DNA of 64,000 nucleotides from Salipiger mangrovisoli (GTDB taxonomy: Bacteria > Pseudomonadota > Alphaproteobacteria > Rhodobacterales > Rhodobacteraceae). The DNA is taken from positions 17,649 through 81,648 of the forward strand of contig NZ_JADFFK010000026.1 of the NCBI RefSeq assembly GCF_015223355.1, given 5' to 3'. Numbering within the stretch: the first letter of the stretch is position 1; each line of letters begins with the position of its first letter. Both the position numbers and the translations under genes were made by a program. Positions 1-9,009 of the stretch are shown one piece after another. The notes below the pieces were generated by a model. That model did no database searches, was not told the origin of the DNA, and saw only the letters and a program-made list of their open reading frames with translations.

Positions 1-26
1 CAAGCCACACTTTAGGAGAGACCCTG

Positions 27-1835
27 GTGTCTGAAGTGAAAGGCAAGGACCGCAGCGGCGAGCAGCGACTGTCGACAGAGACAGCCGTCGAGCAACCTCT
101 CGCGCCGCGGCACAACCAGACCCAGAACCTCCGTACCGACTTCGCACAGATCGCCACAGCGGCCAATGCGGCGGCTATTGGGATGGGCCTCGCGGCACAG
201 GCCGAGGCTGGCTCCCAGCATGACACCCAGGGCGACGCCGAAAACACGTCGTTGCAGGAGCCCGACAACGGCTCCGCGAGAAACCTCTTCGAGGCAGCGC
301 AAGGGCAAGTCAGCCCTGAAACGGCATCAGACACGCTGGGCGACGCGCCAGATGCAGGCGACTCCGCAAGCGTGTTCACGACCGCTCAGCCAGAGGCTGA
401 TCGGACGAGCGGCACCGCCAGCGCCGCGGCGATTCCTTCGGACGTTTTCGCAACGCAGCCCGCGCCCTCTTCGACGCCCGCGGCAGGAGACCGTCCTGCC
501 GAAGGAACTGCGACGGCGGATTCCGGCCCCGCGGCAACCGCCCCCGTCGCACCACCCCTCGTGCAGGCCACTGCGCCGGTCGCGCAGCAGACCTCCGAAA
601 GCTCCCCCTCCGTCGCTGGTTCTGCGGAGGTCGACTCGCAGCTCGCCACAGCAGGGTCCGACGACGGTGCAACGGGCACCGACAGGGACGCGGACCCGGC
701 TCACGACACGCTCCCCGGCGACAGCGGCATCGTCACCGGCGCCCTCGACACCGTCACCGGGGAGGACGGCCTCCTCGACAGCGCCCTCGACCTCGTCACG
801 GGCGACGAGGGCCTTCTCGACACGCTCACAGGCGACAGCGGCATCGTCACCGGTGCCGTCGACACCGTCGCCGGGGAGGACGGCCTCCTCGACAGCACCC
901 TCGACCTCGTCACCGGCGACGAGGGCCTTCTCGACACGCTCACCGGCGACAGCGGCATCGTCACCGGTGCCCTCGACACCGTCACCGGGGAGGACGGGCT
1001 GCTCGACAGCACCCTCGACCTCGTCACGGGCGACGAGGGTCTCATCGACACGCTCACCGGCGACAGCGGCATCGTCACCGGCGCCCTCGACACCATCGCC
1101 GGGGAGGACGGCCTCCTCGACAGCACCCTCGACCTCGTCACGGGCGACGAGGGTCTCCTCGACACGCTCACCGGCGACAGCGGCATCGTCACCGGTGCCC
1201 TCGACACCATCGCCGGGGAAGACGGGCTGCTCGACAGCACCCTCGAGCTCGTCGCGGGCGACGAGGGTCTTCTGGGCGGGATGCTGGGACTCTCCGGCGC
1301 GACGGAAGATCAGACATCGGAGGACGACTTTCTCGACTCGCTGCTCCTCTCCGAAGCGGACGATCAGCAGATGGACAGCGTGCTCGACGGGCTCCTCGGC
1401 GAGGATGATCCCTTCGCGCTCTCGCCCGATGACGCGGAGGGCAGCACCCTTGACGACGGCACCAGCGCGCTGCTTGCCGGACTTGGCATCGAAGACGGTC
1501 TCAGCGGCACCCTCGTCGACGAGGGCGTCGTCGACGCCGCGGCTATGGATGTCGAGGACAGCGCCGAGGTCGATGCCCTTCTGACCGAAATTCTTGGAAG
1601 CTCGGTCGATGGTGATCTCTTTTCCAGCTCCCAGGGAGCCTTTGACTCCCTGCTCAACTTTGGCGACAGCGAAGGCGATACGATGGAGCCGGTGGCGGAG
1701 GGCGACGACAGCCTTCTCGGTGACACCGCGATCGACGGCACCCTTGCCGGGCTGTTCGAGAGCAGCAGCGGAGACGGCCTGCTTTCCGGCCTTCTGAGTG
1801 GCGACAGCGACGGGCTGGACAGCGAGAACAGCTGA
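27..1835 (+). CDS. acidic tandem-repeat protein, probable type I secretion substrate
   Basis: The predicted protein has 602 residues and is very rich in Asp, Gly, Ser, Thr and Ala. The GTG start has a Shine-Dalgarno sequence (TAGGAGAG, 13-20). Residues 1-230 are Ala/Ser/Thr-rich and without a clear domain. Residues about 231-420 are five 38-residue repeats built on short units such as EDGLLD and LVTGDEGLL. The C-terminus is again acidic with LLxGLL motifs. There is no Sec signal peptide, no cysteine-rich part and no RTX nonapeptide. It lies directly before the type I secretion genes and shares its repeat style with the adhesin at 13527, so export by that system is inferred. Its own biochemical role is unknown. 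Confidence 0.75.
   Translation: MSEVKGKDRSGEQRLSTETAVEQPLAPRHNQTQNLRTDFAQIATAANAAAIGMGLAAQAEAGSQHDTQGDAENTSLQEPDNGSARNLFEAAQGQVSPETASDTLGDAPDAGDSASVFTTAQPEADRTSGTASAAAIPSDVFATQPAPSSTPAAGDRPAEGTATADSGPAATAPVAPPLVQATAPVAQQTSESSPSVAGSAEVDSQLATAGSDDGATGTDRDADPAHDTLPGDSGIVTGALDTVTGEDGLLDSALDLVTGDEGLLDTLTGDSGIVTGAVDTVAGEDGLLDSTLDLVTGDEGLLDTLTGDSGIVTGALDTVTGEDGLLDSTLDLVTGDEGLIDTLTGDSGIVTGALDTIAGEDGLLDSTLDLVTGDEGLLDTLTGDSGIVTGALDTIAGEDGLLDSTLELVAGDEGLLGGMLGLSGATEDQTSEDDFLDSLLLSEADDQQMDSVLDGLLGEDDPFALSPDDAEGSTLDDGTSALLAGLGIEDGLSGTLVDEGVVDAAAMDVEDSAEVDALLTEILGSSVDGDLFSSSQGAFDSLLNFGDSEGDTMEPVAEGDDSLLGDTAIDGTLAGLFESSSGDGLLSGLLSGDSDGLDSENS
717..1286 (+). repeat. five tandem copies of a 114-bp in-frame repeat
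   Basis: The sequence GGCGACAGCGGCATCGTCAC recurs at 717, 831, 945, 1059 and 1173, exactly 114 bp (38 codons) apart. Copies differ at a few positions, often silent, and the last copy diverges at its end. Each unit holds about three submotifs of the form TG-x-[DE]-G-[LI]-[LV]. High nucleotide identity suggests recent expansion or gene conversion. Confidence 0.95.
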
Positions 1836-2170
1836 TCTAATCCCATTGGCCGCCCGCGGTTCAATAGTGCACGGCGCGCCAAATTTAAGCCAAACTTGTA
1901 TGCCAAAATTCCAGGAACTGCCGAGGCATTCCGAAATCTGAATTACTTACATTCGGCTTCCGGGAGTGCAAAAAGGCGTTGCACCCAGCGGTTGATTGCG
2001 GCAGAAATAAAGATGCATAGCAAGTACATGTTTCCGCATTGAGCAGTGCTTCACGACCCTGTCTCAATCAGAATGCGTGGAAACTCGTGCTGATACCGTT
2101 TCAAGGTGTCAACCAAATGAGGAGATTGTGGGGATAGACGCTGCCGTCCATTCGGTGAGGAGTGTGTGGT
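1836..2170. other. AT-richer intergenic region before the secretion operon
   Basis: This 335-bp stretch has no convincing ORF. It is clearly more AT-rich than its flanks and probably carries the promoter of the operon that begins at 2171. I saw no strong inverted repeat and no recognisable RNA gene. Confidence 0.5.
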
Positions 2171-2995
2171 ATGGCAATAGAAGTGTTGGCGCGCGCCCTG
2201 TCTGGAAATTCTGGGGCGTCGCGGGTTGTGACTTCGCATCTAACCTTGCGGGAATCCATGGAAATCAGCCTCACGGAAACAAGTGGTGGCATTTCCGGAT
2301 ATCTGAAGTCCGGACCTGACCTGGAGATATCTTTTCAGGACGGTCAAGCGTTGAATATAGAGAATTTCTTTGTCTCAGGACCCGATGGGGAGTTCAGTTC
2401 TCTCGTTGATGACGACGGCACGACGCTGGTATCTGGCCTTCTCGCCCCTGAACCGGATGCCGAGTCATTGGGATTGGCTGGTGCCGTAAACGATATTCCT
2501 GACGCGACCAGTGCAGAATCAACGGGAATATCCGAGCTGGATCTTGCGAGTGGCTCCGCGCTTTCCTTTGCCGAATCCATGGCCGGTGAGCCCGAAATAG
2601 ACCCCGGCCCGACATGGCCTCTCGGGCTGGGAATCGCGTCGGGACTCGGCGGCCTCTCGCTGCTCTCCGACGCCTCCGGATCGGACAGCGGCTCCGCCTC
2701 CGACCAGCCCAACGAAACCTCGAGCGCGTCGGTCACAAGCGCAACGATCGGCGACGACGAGATCGCCGACCTGCTCGGGCCATCTTCCGGTGACGCGGCG
2801 CTCGACGATGAACTCGCGGAATTGCTGCAACCCGCCGCCACAGCTTCTGAAGGCGACACCGATACGGCACTGCCGGACGCAACCGAGGGTCTTGTCCCCG
2901 TGGACGACATTCATCTCGACATGGGAGCCGACCTCGTGGCCGTCGCCAGCGTACCGGAGCTCCTGCAAAACGATCCCATTGAAAGCGAGCTATGA
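2171..2995 (+). CDS. small BapA-prefix-like protein, first gene of the type I secretion operon
   Basis: The predicted protein has 274 residues. ATG 2171 is preferred over an upstream in-frame start because GAGGAG (2157-2162) is well placed. Residues about 45-65 read DLEISFQDGQALNIENFF, close in pattern to IVELKNGDRVIINDYY of the adhesin at 13527; this is the core of the BapA-prefix-like N-terminal domain. A glycine-rich hydrophobic segment follows near residues 145-162 (WPLGLGIASGLGGLSLL), as in BapA-type N-termini. The rest is acidic and low in complexity. Its stop overlaps the start of the TolC-like gene (ATGA). It could be a mini-adhesin or an accessory that uses the same retention module; the function is not established. 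Confidence 0.75.
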   Translation: MAIEVLARALSGNSGASRVVTSHLTLRESMEISLTETSGGISGYLKSGPDLEISFQDGQALNIENFFVSGPDGEFSSLVDDDGTTLVSGLLAPEPDAESLGLAGAVNDIPDATSAESTGISELDLASGSALSFAESMAGEPEIDPGPTWPLGLGIASGLGGLSLLSDASGSDSGSASDQPNETSSASVTSATIGDDEIADLLGPSSGDAALDDELAELLQPAATASEGDTDTALPDATEGLVPVDDIHLDMGADLVAVASVPELLQNDPIESEL

Positions 2996-4266
2996 AACTT
3001 TACCGACCTTCCGGCCTTCGCGGGCTCCTGAGCCGTTTCGGCGCTGGCGCAGTGCTGGTCCTATGCCTCGCGCCCGGCCCGCTTGCGGCGCAGATGACCC
3101 TGACGCAGGCGCTGGGGCTCGCCACAGAGCTCGACCCGACGGTGACCGCGAAGCGCCAGGTGGTGGCCAGCCGAACAATAGGCATACAGGAAGCGCGCGA
3201 CGCCTATTATCCCAGCGTCAATGTCTCTGCCGACAGCAACACCACTGATGCCAACGGCCCCGGGATCACCCTGACGATATCCCAGGTGCTCTATGACTGG
3301 GGGCTCATCCGCAGCCAGATCAAATCCGCGACCCAGGCCAGGGTACGCTCGATCTCCGACCTCAAGATGGCGGTCGAGGCGCTGACGCTCGATGTCGCCG
3401 AGGCCTTCCTTGATGTCGAGATCGCCGATCGCAAGATCGCGCTGACCAACGAATACGCCGACTATGCCGGGCGTCTCGCGCGGCAGGCCGAAGATCGCGC
3501 CCGCGCCGGGCTGGGGGACAACGGCGAGGTCGCGCGGGCCCGGCTCGAAATCGCCCGCGCCGAAGATCGGCTCGCCACGCTGCGCTCGGACCGCGCGCTC
3601 AGCCTGTCGCAAATCGGCTTTTTGACCGGGCGCAACCCAAGCGGCGTTGCCGCGCCGCCGTCGCTCGGCTACGCCCGCCGCTACGGCAGCATGGAGCAGA
3701 TCCGGCAAGCCGTGCGTATCGCCCCAGATTACGTTGCAAGCCAGGCCAGCGCCGCCGAGGCCGAGGCCGAGGTCCAGCGCACCAAGGCCGCCCGGCTGCC
3801 GACGATCAGCCTGCAGGCCGAGGGTCGCACCGATCTCAACGGCGGGCGCACCCGCACCGCGCTCGGCATTGCCGCCGGTGTCGACCTCAACGCCTCGACG
3901 GTCGGCGGACGCAGCCTGCAGATCTCGCAGCGCGACTTCGCCGCGGCGAAATTCAATCTTCAGGGGGTCGAGCGCCAGCTCACCAATGTGGCGCAGACCT
4001 CGCTTCAACAGCTGAACGCCCTGCGCGCGACCGAAGCCGCCCGCGCCGGGCAACTCGAGGAATCGCGCCGCGTGCTCGACACTTACGAGGAACAGTTCAC
4101 CGCCGGTCAGCGCGATCTGATCGACGTGCTGACCACCGGGCGCGATCTCTACGATGCACAGATCGAGCAGGTAGAGACCTACGAAGACCGCAAACGAACC
4201 GAATACGAGGCGGCGCATGACCTGGGTGTCCTGGGCACGCTTATCCTCGAAGCCAGCCGGACCTAA
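2992..4266 (+). CDS. TolC-family outer-membrane channel of type I secretion
   Basis: The predicted protein has 424 residues, a typical TolC/LapE length. An N-terminal Sec signal peptide ends near LAAQ (residue 34). The mature part has the two long alpha-helical halves of the family, with TLTQALGLATELDP at the start and a second block around residues 240-400. TolC proteins trimerise into an outer-membrane barrel with a periplasmic tunnel and dock to the ABC exporter through a membrane fusion protein. The start overlaps the stop of the upstream gene, and the ABC exporter follows 36 bp downstream, so the three components are co-transcribed. Confidence 0.9.
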   Translation: MKLYRPSGLRGLLSRFGAGAVLVLCLAPGPLAAQMTLTQALGLATELDPTVTAKRQVVASRTIGIQEARDAYYPSVNVSADSNTTDANGPGITLTISQVLYDWGLIRSQIKSATQARVRSISDLKMAVEALTLDVAEAFLDVEIADRKIALTNEYADYAGRLARQAEDRARAGLGDNGEVARARLEIARAEDRLATLRSDRALSLSQIGFLTGRNPSGVAAPPSLGYARRYGSMEQIRQAVRIAPDYVASQASAAEAEAEVQRTKAARLPTISLQAEGRTDLNGGRTRTALGIAAGVDLNASTVGGRSLQISQRDFAAAKFNLQGVERQLTNVAQTSLQQLNALRATEAARAGQLEESRRVLDTYEEQFTAGQRDLIDVLTTGRDLYDAQIEQVETYEDRKRTEYEAAHDLGVLGTLILEASRT

Positions 4267-4302
4267 CGACGTGACCTGATTGACGAGTTCTGGAGAAGCC
4301 GC

Positions 4303-6435
4303 ATGTCCGATCGACCGCAGACCGACCCGCTTGTCTCAGGGCTCATCGAGCTGTGCCGTAGCCAGGGGGTCTCGACCTCGGCAGTGCGGCTCACCGATGG
4401 GCTGCCCCTGCCCGAGGATGGCACCATGTCGCTCGACACCGCGGCGGCGGCGCTGCGGCGCGTCAACATGAGCTGCCGGGTCAGCCGAGAGCCACTCTCC
4501 TCCTTCCCGGCGCACAGCCTTCCGGTCCTGCTGTTCCTGCGCTGCGGGCGCACCGTGGTGCTCGAGAAGCTGAGCAAGGTCAGCGCGACCGTGGTGCTGC
4601 CAGAGGCCGACGGCGGCCGCGCGGTCTGGGGCTGGCGCGAGCTCGAGGCGCTGCATGACGGGCGAGTGCTGGTGTCGAAGCCGATCGACGTCACCTCGGA
4701 CCGGCTCGACGAAAAGGCCCCCGACCGCCGCCACTGGATCCTCGGCCCGGTCCTGCGCAACTGGTGGGTCTATCGCGATGTCGTAATCGCCTCTTTCGCC
4801 GCCAACCTTCTGGCCATCGCCACCGCGCTCTTCTCGATGCAGGTCTACGACCGGGTCGTGCCGAGCAATGCCTTCGACACGCTGTGGATCCTCGCCTCGG
4901 GCGTCGGGCTCGCGATCGTGCTCGAGCTGGTGCTGCGCATCACCCGCGCCGCGCTGGTCGATGTCTCGGGCCGCGACCTCGACCTGCGGCTCTCGGCGCA
5001 GCTCTTCGACAAGGTCGCCAACATGCGGCTGGCGCATCAGCCCGCCTCGACCGGGGTGTTTGCCAATCAGGTCCGAGACTTCGCCACGGTCCGAGAATTC
5101 TTCACCTCGGGCACGGTCACCGCGCTCTGCGACATCCCCTTCGTGCTGATCTTCGTGGCGGTGATCTGGTTCATCGGCGGGCCGATCGCCCTCGTCACCC
5201 TCGCCGGCGTCGCGATGACCGTTGTGCCGGGACTGCTGATGCAATCCCGCCTCGCCCGCGCTTCGCGCGAGAACACCCGCGAGGCCGCGGCGCTGAACGG
5301 GCTGCTGCTCGAGACCATCTCGAACCTCGAGACGGTGAAGGCCGCCCGTGCCGAGACCCGGCTGCAGCGCGCCCATGCGCAGCTCTCCGCGACCATGGCC
5401 AACACCTCGGTCAACACCCGCCGCCTGACGACGCTGATGACCCAGATGGTCGGCGGCGTGCAGAAATTTGCCTACGCCGGGGTGATCATCACCGGCGTCT
5501 ACCTGATCAGCGCCGGCGAGCTGACCGTCGGCAGCCTCATCGCCTGCACCATGCTGTCGAGCCGCACGCTGACGCCGATGAGCCAGGTTGCGGGGCTGCT
5601 GGCGCGCTGGCAGCAGGTCCGCGCCGCGCTCGAAGGGCTTGACCGCATCATGGCGCTGCCGGTCGAACGCCCTGCCGACCGCCACTTCGTCCGCGCCAGC
5701 GACATCCAGGGCGGCTACCGGATCGAGGATGTCGCCTTCCGTCACGACCCGGCAGCGCCGCCGGTCCTGCACATCCCCGAGCTCCGCATCGACGCGGGCG
5801 AGCGCATTGCGCTGCTCGGGGGCAATGGCGCCGGCAAATCCACCTTCCTGCGGCTGATGGCGGGCTACATCGACGCCCAGCAGGGCAGCATCCTGCTCGA
5901 CGATCTGGCACTTGGGCAGATCGACCCGCTCGATCGGCGCCGACAGATCGGCTACCTGCCGCAGTCGGTGGCGCTGTTCCAGGGCACGCTGCGTGACAAC
6001 CTTCTGCTCGACCACGGTCTGCACAGCGATGACGAGCTTCTTGCCGCGCTGGATGCCGTGGGGCTCGGCAGCTTCGTGCGGCGCCATGTGCGCGGGCTCG
6101 ACCTGCAGCTGAGCGGCAACGGAAACGTCTCTGGCGGGCAGCGCCAGTCGATCGGCCTTGCCCGCGTGTTGCTGCAGGATCCGCGCGTGGTACTGCTCGA
6201 CGAACCAACCGCGGCGCTCGACCACATCACCGAGGCGCGGGTGATCGCACACCTCAAGACCTGGCTCGAGGGGCGCACGGTGATCATCTCGACCCACAAG
6301 CGCGAGCTACTGGCGCTGACCCAGCGCACGCTCGTACTGAAGGACGGCAAGGTGGCGCGCGATGGTGACCTGGCGCAGATCCTCAACGCCGCCCGCGCCC
6401 GCACCGTGCAGAATGCCAAGGTGAAGGCGGTCTGA
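4303..6435 (+). CDS. type I secretion ABC transporter, permease and ATPase (LapB-like)
   Basis: The predicted protein has 710 residues in the order C39-peptidase-like domain (about 1-130), six-helix ABC membrane domain (about 150-430) and ATPase (about 465-700). The N-terminal domain lacks the catalytic Cys motif of bacteriocin exporters, as in LapB/HlyB-type exporters that only bind substrate. The ATPase has Walker A GGNGAGKST (506-514), signature SGGQ (610-613) and Walker B with DEP (633-635). It would drive one-step export of unfolded substrates from cytoplasm to cell surface. The ATG at 4303 has a GGAGAAG-like ribosome site. It overlaps the adaptor gene by one base (TGATG). Confidence 0.93.
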   Translation: MSDRPQTDPLVSGLIELCRSQGVSTSAVRLTDGLPLPEDGTMSLDTAAAALRRVNMSCRVSREPLSSFPAHSLPVLLFLRCGRTVVLEKLSKVSATVVLPEADGGRAVWGWRELEALHDGRVLVSKPIDVTSDRLDEKAPDRRHWILGPVLRNWWVYRDVVIASFAANLLAIATALFSMQVYDRVVPSNAFDTLWILASGVGLAIVLELVLRITRAALVDVSGRDLDLRLSAQLFDKVANMRLAHQPASTGVFANQVRDFATVREFFTSGTVTALCDIPFVLIFVAVIWFIGGPIALVTLAGVAMTVVPGLLMQSRLARASRENTREAAALNGLLLETISNLETVKAARAETRLQRAHAQLSATMANTSVNTRRLTTLMTQMVGGVQKFAYAGVIITGVYLISAGELTVGSLIACTMLSSRTLTPMSQVAGLLARWQQVRAALEGLDRIMALPVERPADRHFVRASDIQGGYRIEDVAFRHDPAAPPVLHIPELRIDAGERIALLGGNGAGKSTFLRLMAGYIDAQQGSILLDDLALGQIDPLDRRRQIGYLPQSVALFQGTLRDNLLLDHGLHSDDELLAALDAVGLGSFVRRHVRGLDLQLSGNGNVSGGQRQSIGLARVLLQDPRVVLLDEPTAALDHITEARVIAHLKTWLEGRTVIISTHKRELLALTQRTLVLKDGKVARDGDLAQILNAARARTVQNAKVKAV

Positions 6436-7607
6436 TGAATTCTCCCGAGTATTTTGACCCAAGCCATGTCGATGGCAGCTTCCGCCGCCAGACCCTCGCA
6501 AAGTCGCGGCTCACCATACAGGTCGTCGTGCTCAGCGTGCTCGCGGCGATAGGCTGGTCGGCCGTGGCCCAGGTCAACGAGGTCACCCGCGGCGACGGCC
6601 GCGTGATCCCGGCGCGGCGCATGCAGACCATCCAGAGCCTCGAGGGGGGCATCCTCTCCGAGCTGGCGGTGCGCGAAGGCGACATCGTCAAGCAGGGTCA
6701 GGTGCTGGCCCGGCTCGACCCCACGCGTTCGCAATCGGCGTTCATGGCCACGCAATCGCAGATCACCGCACTCACCGCCGAGGTGGCCCGGCTCGAAGCC
6801 GAGGTGCTGGAACATCCCGAACTGGACTTCGGAGACACCCCGAACGAGGCCGAGCGCACCGAGTTGCGCCTGTTCACCGCGCGCCGCACCAAGCTCGAGG
6901 CGTCGCTCACCGCGCTCGAAAGCGAGCGCAACGCCATAGAGGAGCAGATCGCCATCACCGCCCCGCTCGCCGAGCGCGGCTCGGTCAGCCGCATCGACCT
7001 GCTGCAGCTGCAGCAGAAGAAGGCCGAACTCGACGGCCGCATCGGCGAGGCGCGCAATGCGTATGTCCAGGACGCCTACAAGGATCTGGCGCAGCGCCGC
7101 GCCAAGCTCGCGACGCTGCAGGAAGAGGTGGTGCAGAAACGCGACGAGCTGCAGCGGACCGATGTGCGCTCGCCGGTCGAGGGCAGGGTCAACAACATCG
7201 CCATCACCACGCTCGGCGGCGTGGTGCAGCCCGGCGAGCCGATCATGGAGATCACCCCGATCGATGATCAGCTGGTGATCGAGACAAAGGTACTGCCCCG
7301 CGACGTCGCCTTCGTGGCGCCCGGCATGGCAGCAAGCGTGAAGATCACCGCCTACGACTTTTCCACCTACGGGGATCTGCGTGGCACGGTGATGCAAATC
7401 TCAGAGGACACGGTGGAAGAAGAGACCAAACAGGGGCCGCAGGACTTCTACCGGGTTATGGTCGGCACCGAACAGAACTACCTCGAGCGCTACGGCGAGA
7501 AATTTTTCATCCGCCCCGGCATGGTGGCACAGGTTGATATCGAGAGCGGCGACCGTTCGGTGCTCAGCTATCTGACCCGCCCGCTGCTGAACGCCCGGCT
7601 GCGCTGA
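6435..7607 (+). CDS. HlyD-family periplasmic adaptor of type I secretion
   Basis: The predicted protein has 390 residues. A short cytoplasmic N-terminus, one membrane helix (about residues 25-45), a split biotinyl-lipoyl domain, a long coiled-coil hairpin (about 100-240, rich in Glu/Arg/Leu heptads) and a beta-barrel region match HlyD/LapC adaptors. The motif QSLEGGILSELAVREGD is the typical first half of the lipoyl fold. It links the ATPase/permease to the TolC-like channel. It is translationally coupled to the exporter gene and is followed within 13 bp by the Omp85-type gene. Confidence 0.92.
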   Translation: MNSPEYFDPSHVDGSFRRQTLAKSRLTIQVVVLSVLAAIGWSAVAQVNEVTRGDGRVIPARRMQTIQSLEGGILSELAVREGDIVKQGQVLARLDPTRSQSAFMATQSQITALTAEVARLEAEVLEHPELDFGDTPNEAERTELRLFTARRTKLEASLTALESERNAIEEQIAITAPLAERGSVSRIDLLQLQQKKAELDGRIGEARNAYVQDAYKDLAQRRAKLATLQEEVVQKRDELQRTDVRSPVEGRVNNIAITTLGGVVQPGEPIMEITPIDDQLVIETKVLPRDVAFVAPGMAASVKITAYDFSTYGDLRGTVMQISEDTVEEETKQGPQDFYRVMVGTEQNYLERYGEKFFIRPGMVAQVDIESGDRSVLSYLTRPLLNARLR

Positions 7608-7620
7608 CAGAAGGCAATCA

Positions 7621-8994
7621 ATGACCCCTCATCTGCAAGACGGCGTGCTGCGCGCGCCCCGGCGTCCTGCCCCGCCGCACGGCCTTGTCGCGCTGCGCCG
7701 CCATCGCCTGCTCTCCTGCGCCTCGGCGCTGGCTCTCGTGCTGCTTACCCTTGCCGCCCCCAGCCAGGCCCGGGTCTACCGCGAGGTCGAGGTGCGCGGG
7801 GCCCGCTTCATCCCCGAGGACGACATCCGCGCCACCTGCAGTGCCCTGCCCGGCGCCGATTACCAGGACTACGACCTGCGCGCGATCGAGGATTGCCTGA
7901 TGCTCACCGGCGTGTTCGAGCGGGTGCAGCTGCGCGGCGAGGGCTCGACGCTGGTCATCGACGTGACCGAGATCGACACCCGCCCGGGACGGATCGAGGG
8001 TGCGCTCTCCTACATCATGCAGGACGGATTTCTGGCCGAAGCTTCCTACGAGCAATACGACCTGCTGCCGGGCACTTTCGGTTCCGTTCAGCTCTCCTTC
8101 AACAGGCAGGTGCGCGAGCTCCAGGGCCATCTCTATCGTGCGGACCAGTTCGGAGAGACGCTGGACATCGGGCTCGACGCGATCTGGCGCGAGACCAACT
8201 ATGACGACCGCAGCTATTCGGACGGCGGTTACCGCGTCGAGCCCTACCTCGCCTGGACCCCGACCGAGGTCCTCCGGCTCGAGGCCGGGCTTGGCTGGCG
8301 CGACTACCGCATGTACGACGTCGAGAGCGATGCCAGTCTGCTGCTGCAGCGCGAGGAGACCGATGGCATCTCGGCGCCCTACGCCCGGCTCGCGCTGACC
8401 TTCGGTGCCAGCGCGGAGTTGGTCCTTGACGAAGACTGGGCACGCCCCGCCTATTCCGTCGAGCTGCAGCAGTACCTGTGGAACCTCGGCACCGAGGATG
8501 TGATATCCGACAGCCGCGCAGAGTTGCGCGCACGTTCCCCGCTGGCGCCCGAGCTTGCGTTGCTGACCACGCTGCGCGGCGGAAACGTGACCGGGCTGAA
8601 CGACAACAACACCCGTGCCACCGACCGGTATTTCCCCGGTGCCGACACGTTCCGAGGCTTCGCGCCGCGCGGCATCGGCCCGCGCGACGGCGACGACATG
8701 CTGGGCGGCAACAGCTATTTCGTCGCCTCGCTCGAGCTGCAGCGCAATTTCGGCACGGTCCTGTCGCTACCGCTGCGCGGCGGTGTCTTCGTCGAGACCG
8801 GCGCGGCCTGGGGACTGGACGACACGCTGGACGGGCAGATCGACGACGCCCGCCACCTGCGCAGCTCGGCCGGGCTGTCGCTGACCTTTGACGTCGCCGA
8901 AATTCCCGTGTCGCTCTTTCTGGCGCAGCCGCTGCGCAAGGAGCCCGGTGACGAGACGCAGGCCTTCGGCCTATCGTTCAGCGCCCGGTTCTGA
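7621..8994 (+). CDS. one-POTRA Omp85-superfamily outer-membrane protein
   Basis: The predicted protein has 457 residues with a long basic N-terminus and a signal-like hydrophobic stretch to about residue 50. One POTRA-like domain (about 51-118) follows, then a beta-barrel that ends in Phe. The barrel has the RGF/GIGP signature (FRGFAPRGIGPRDG), characteristic of the L6 loop in BamA, TamA and FhaC barrels. Two cysteines in the POTRA (C73, C92) could form a disulfide. Unlike two-partner-secretion TpsB proteins, which have two POTRA domains, only one is visible. It probably belongs to the type I operon. A role in adhesin insertion or anchoring is an inference; other Omp85 functions are possible. 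Confidence 0.8.
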   Translation: MTPHLQDGVLRAPRRPAPPHGLVALRRHRLLSCASALALVLLTLAAPSQARVYREVEVRGARFIPEDDIRATCSALPGADYQDYDLRAIEDCLMLTGVFERVQLRGEGSTLVIDVTEIDTRPGRIEGALSYIMQDGFLAEASYEQYDLLPGTFGSVQLSFNRQVRELQGHLYRADQFGETLDIGLDAIWRETNYDDRSYSDGGYRVEPYLAWTPTEVLRLEAGLGWRDYRMYDVESDASLLLQREETDGISAPYARLALTFGASAELVLDEDWARPAYSVELQQYLWNLGTEDVISDSRAELRARSPLAPELALLTTLRGGNVTGLNDNNTRATDRYFPGADTFRGFAPRGIGPRDGDDMLGGNSYFVASLELQRNFGTVLSLPLRGGVFVETGAAWGLDDTLDGQIDDARHLRSSAGLSLTFDVAEIPVSLFLAQPLRKEPGDETQAFGLSFSARF

Positions 8995-9009
8995 GGCCGT
9001 TCGGCAGCG

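Noticed and set aside
27..1835. RTX-type calcium repeats in the first protein
   Set aside because: The Asp/Gly-rich repeats do not follow the GGxGxDxUx nonapeptide pattern.
4336..6297. 653-codon minus-strand open frame opposite the ABC exporter
   Set aside because: It is an antisense shadow of a clear ABC transporter in GC-rich DNA, with Arg/Asp/Gly/His-rich composition and no domain.
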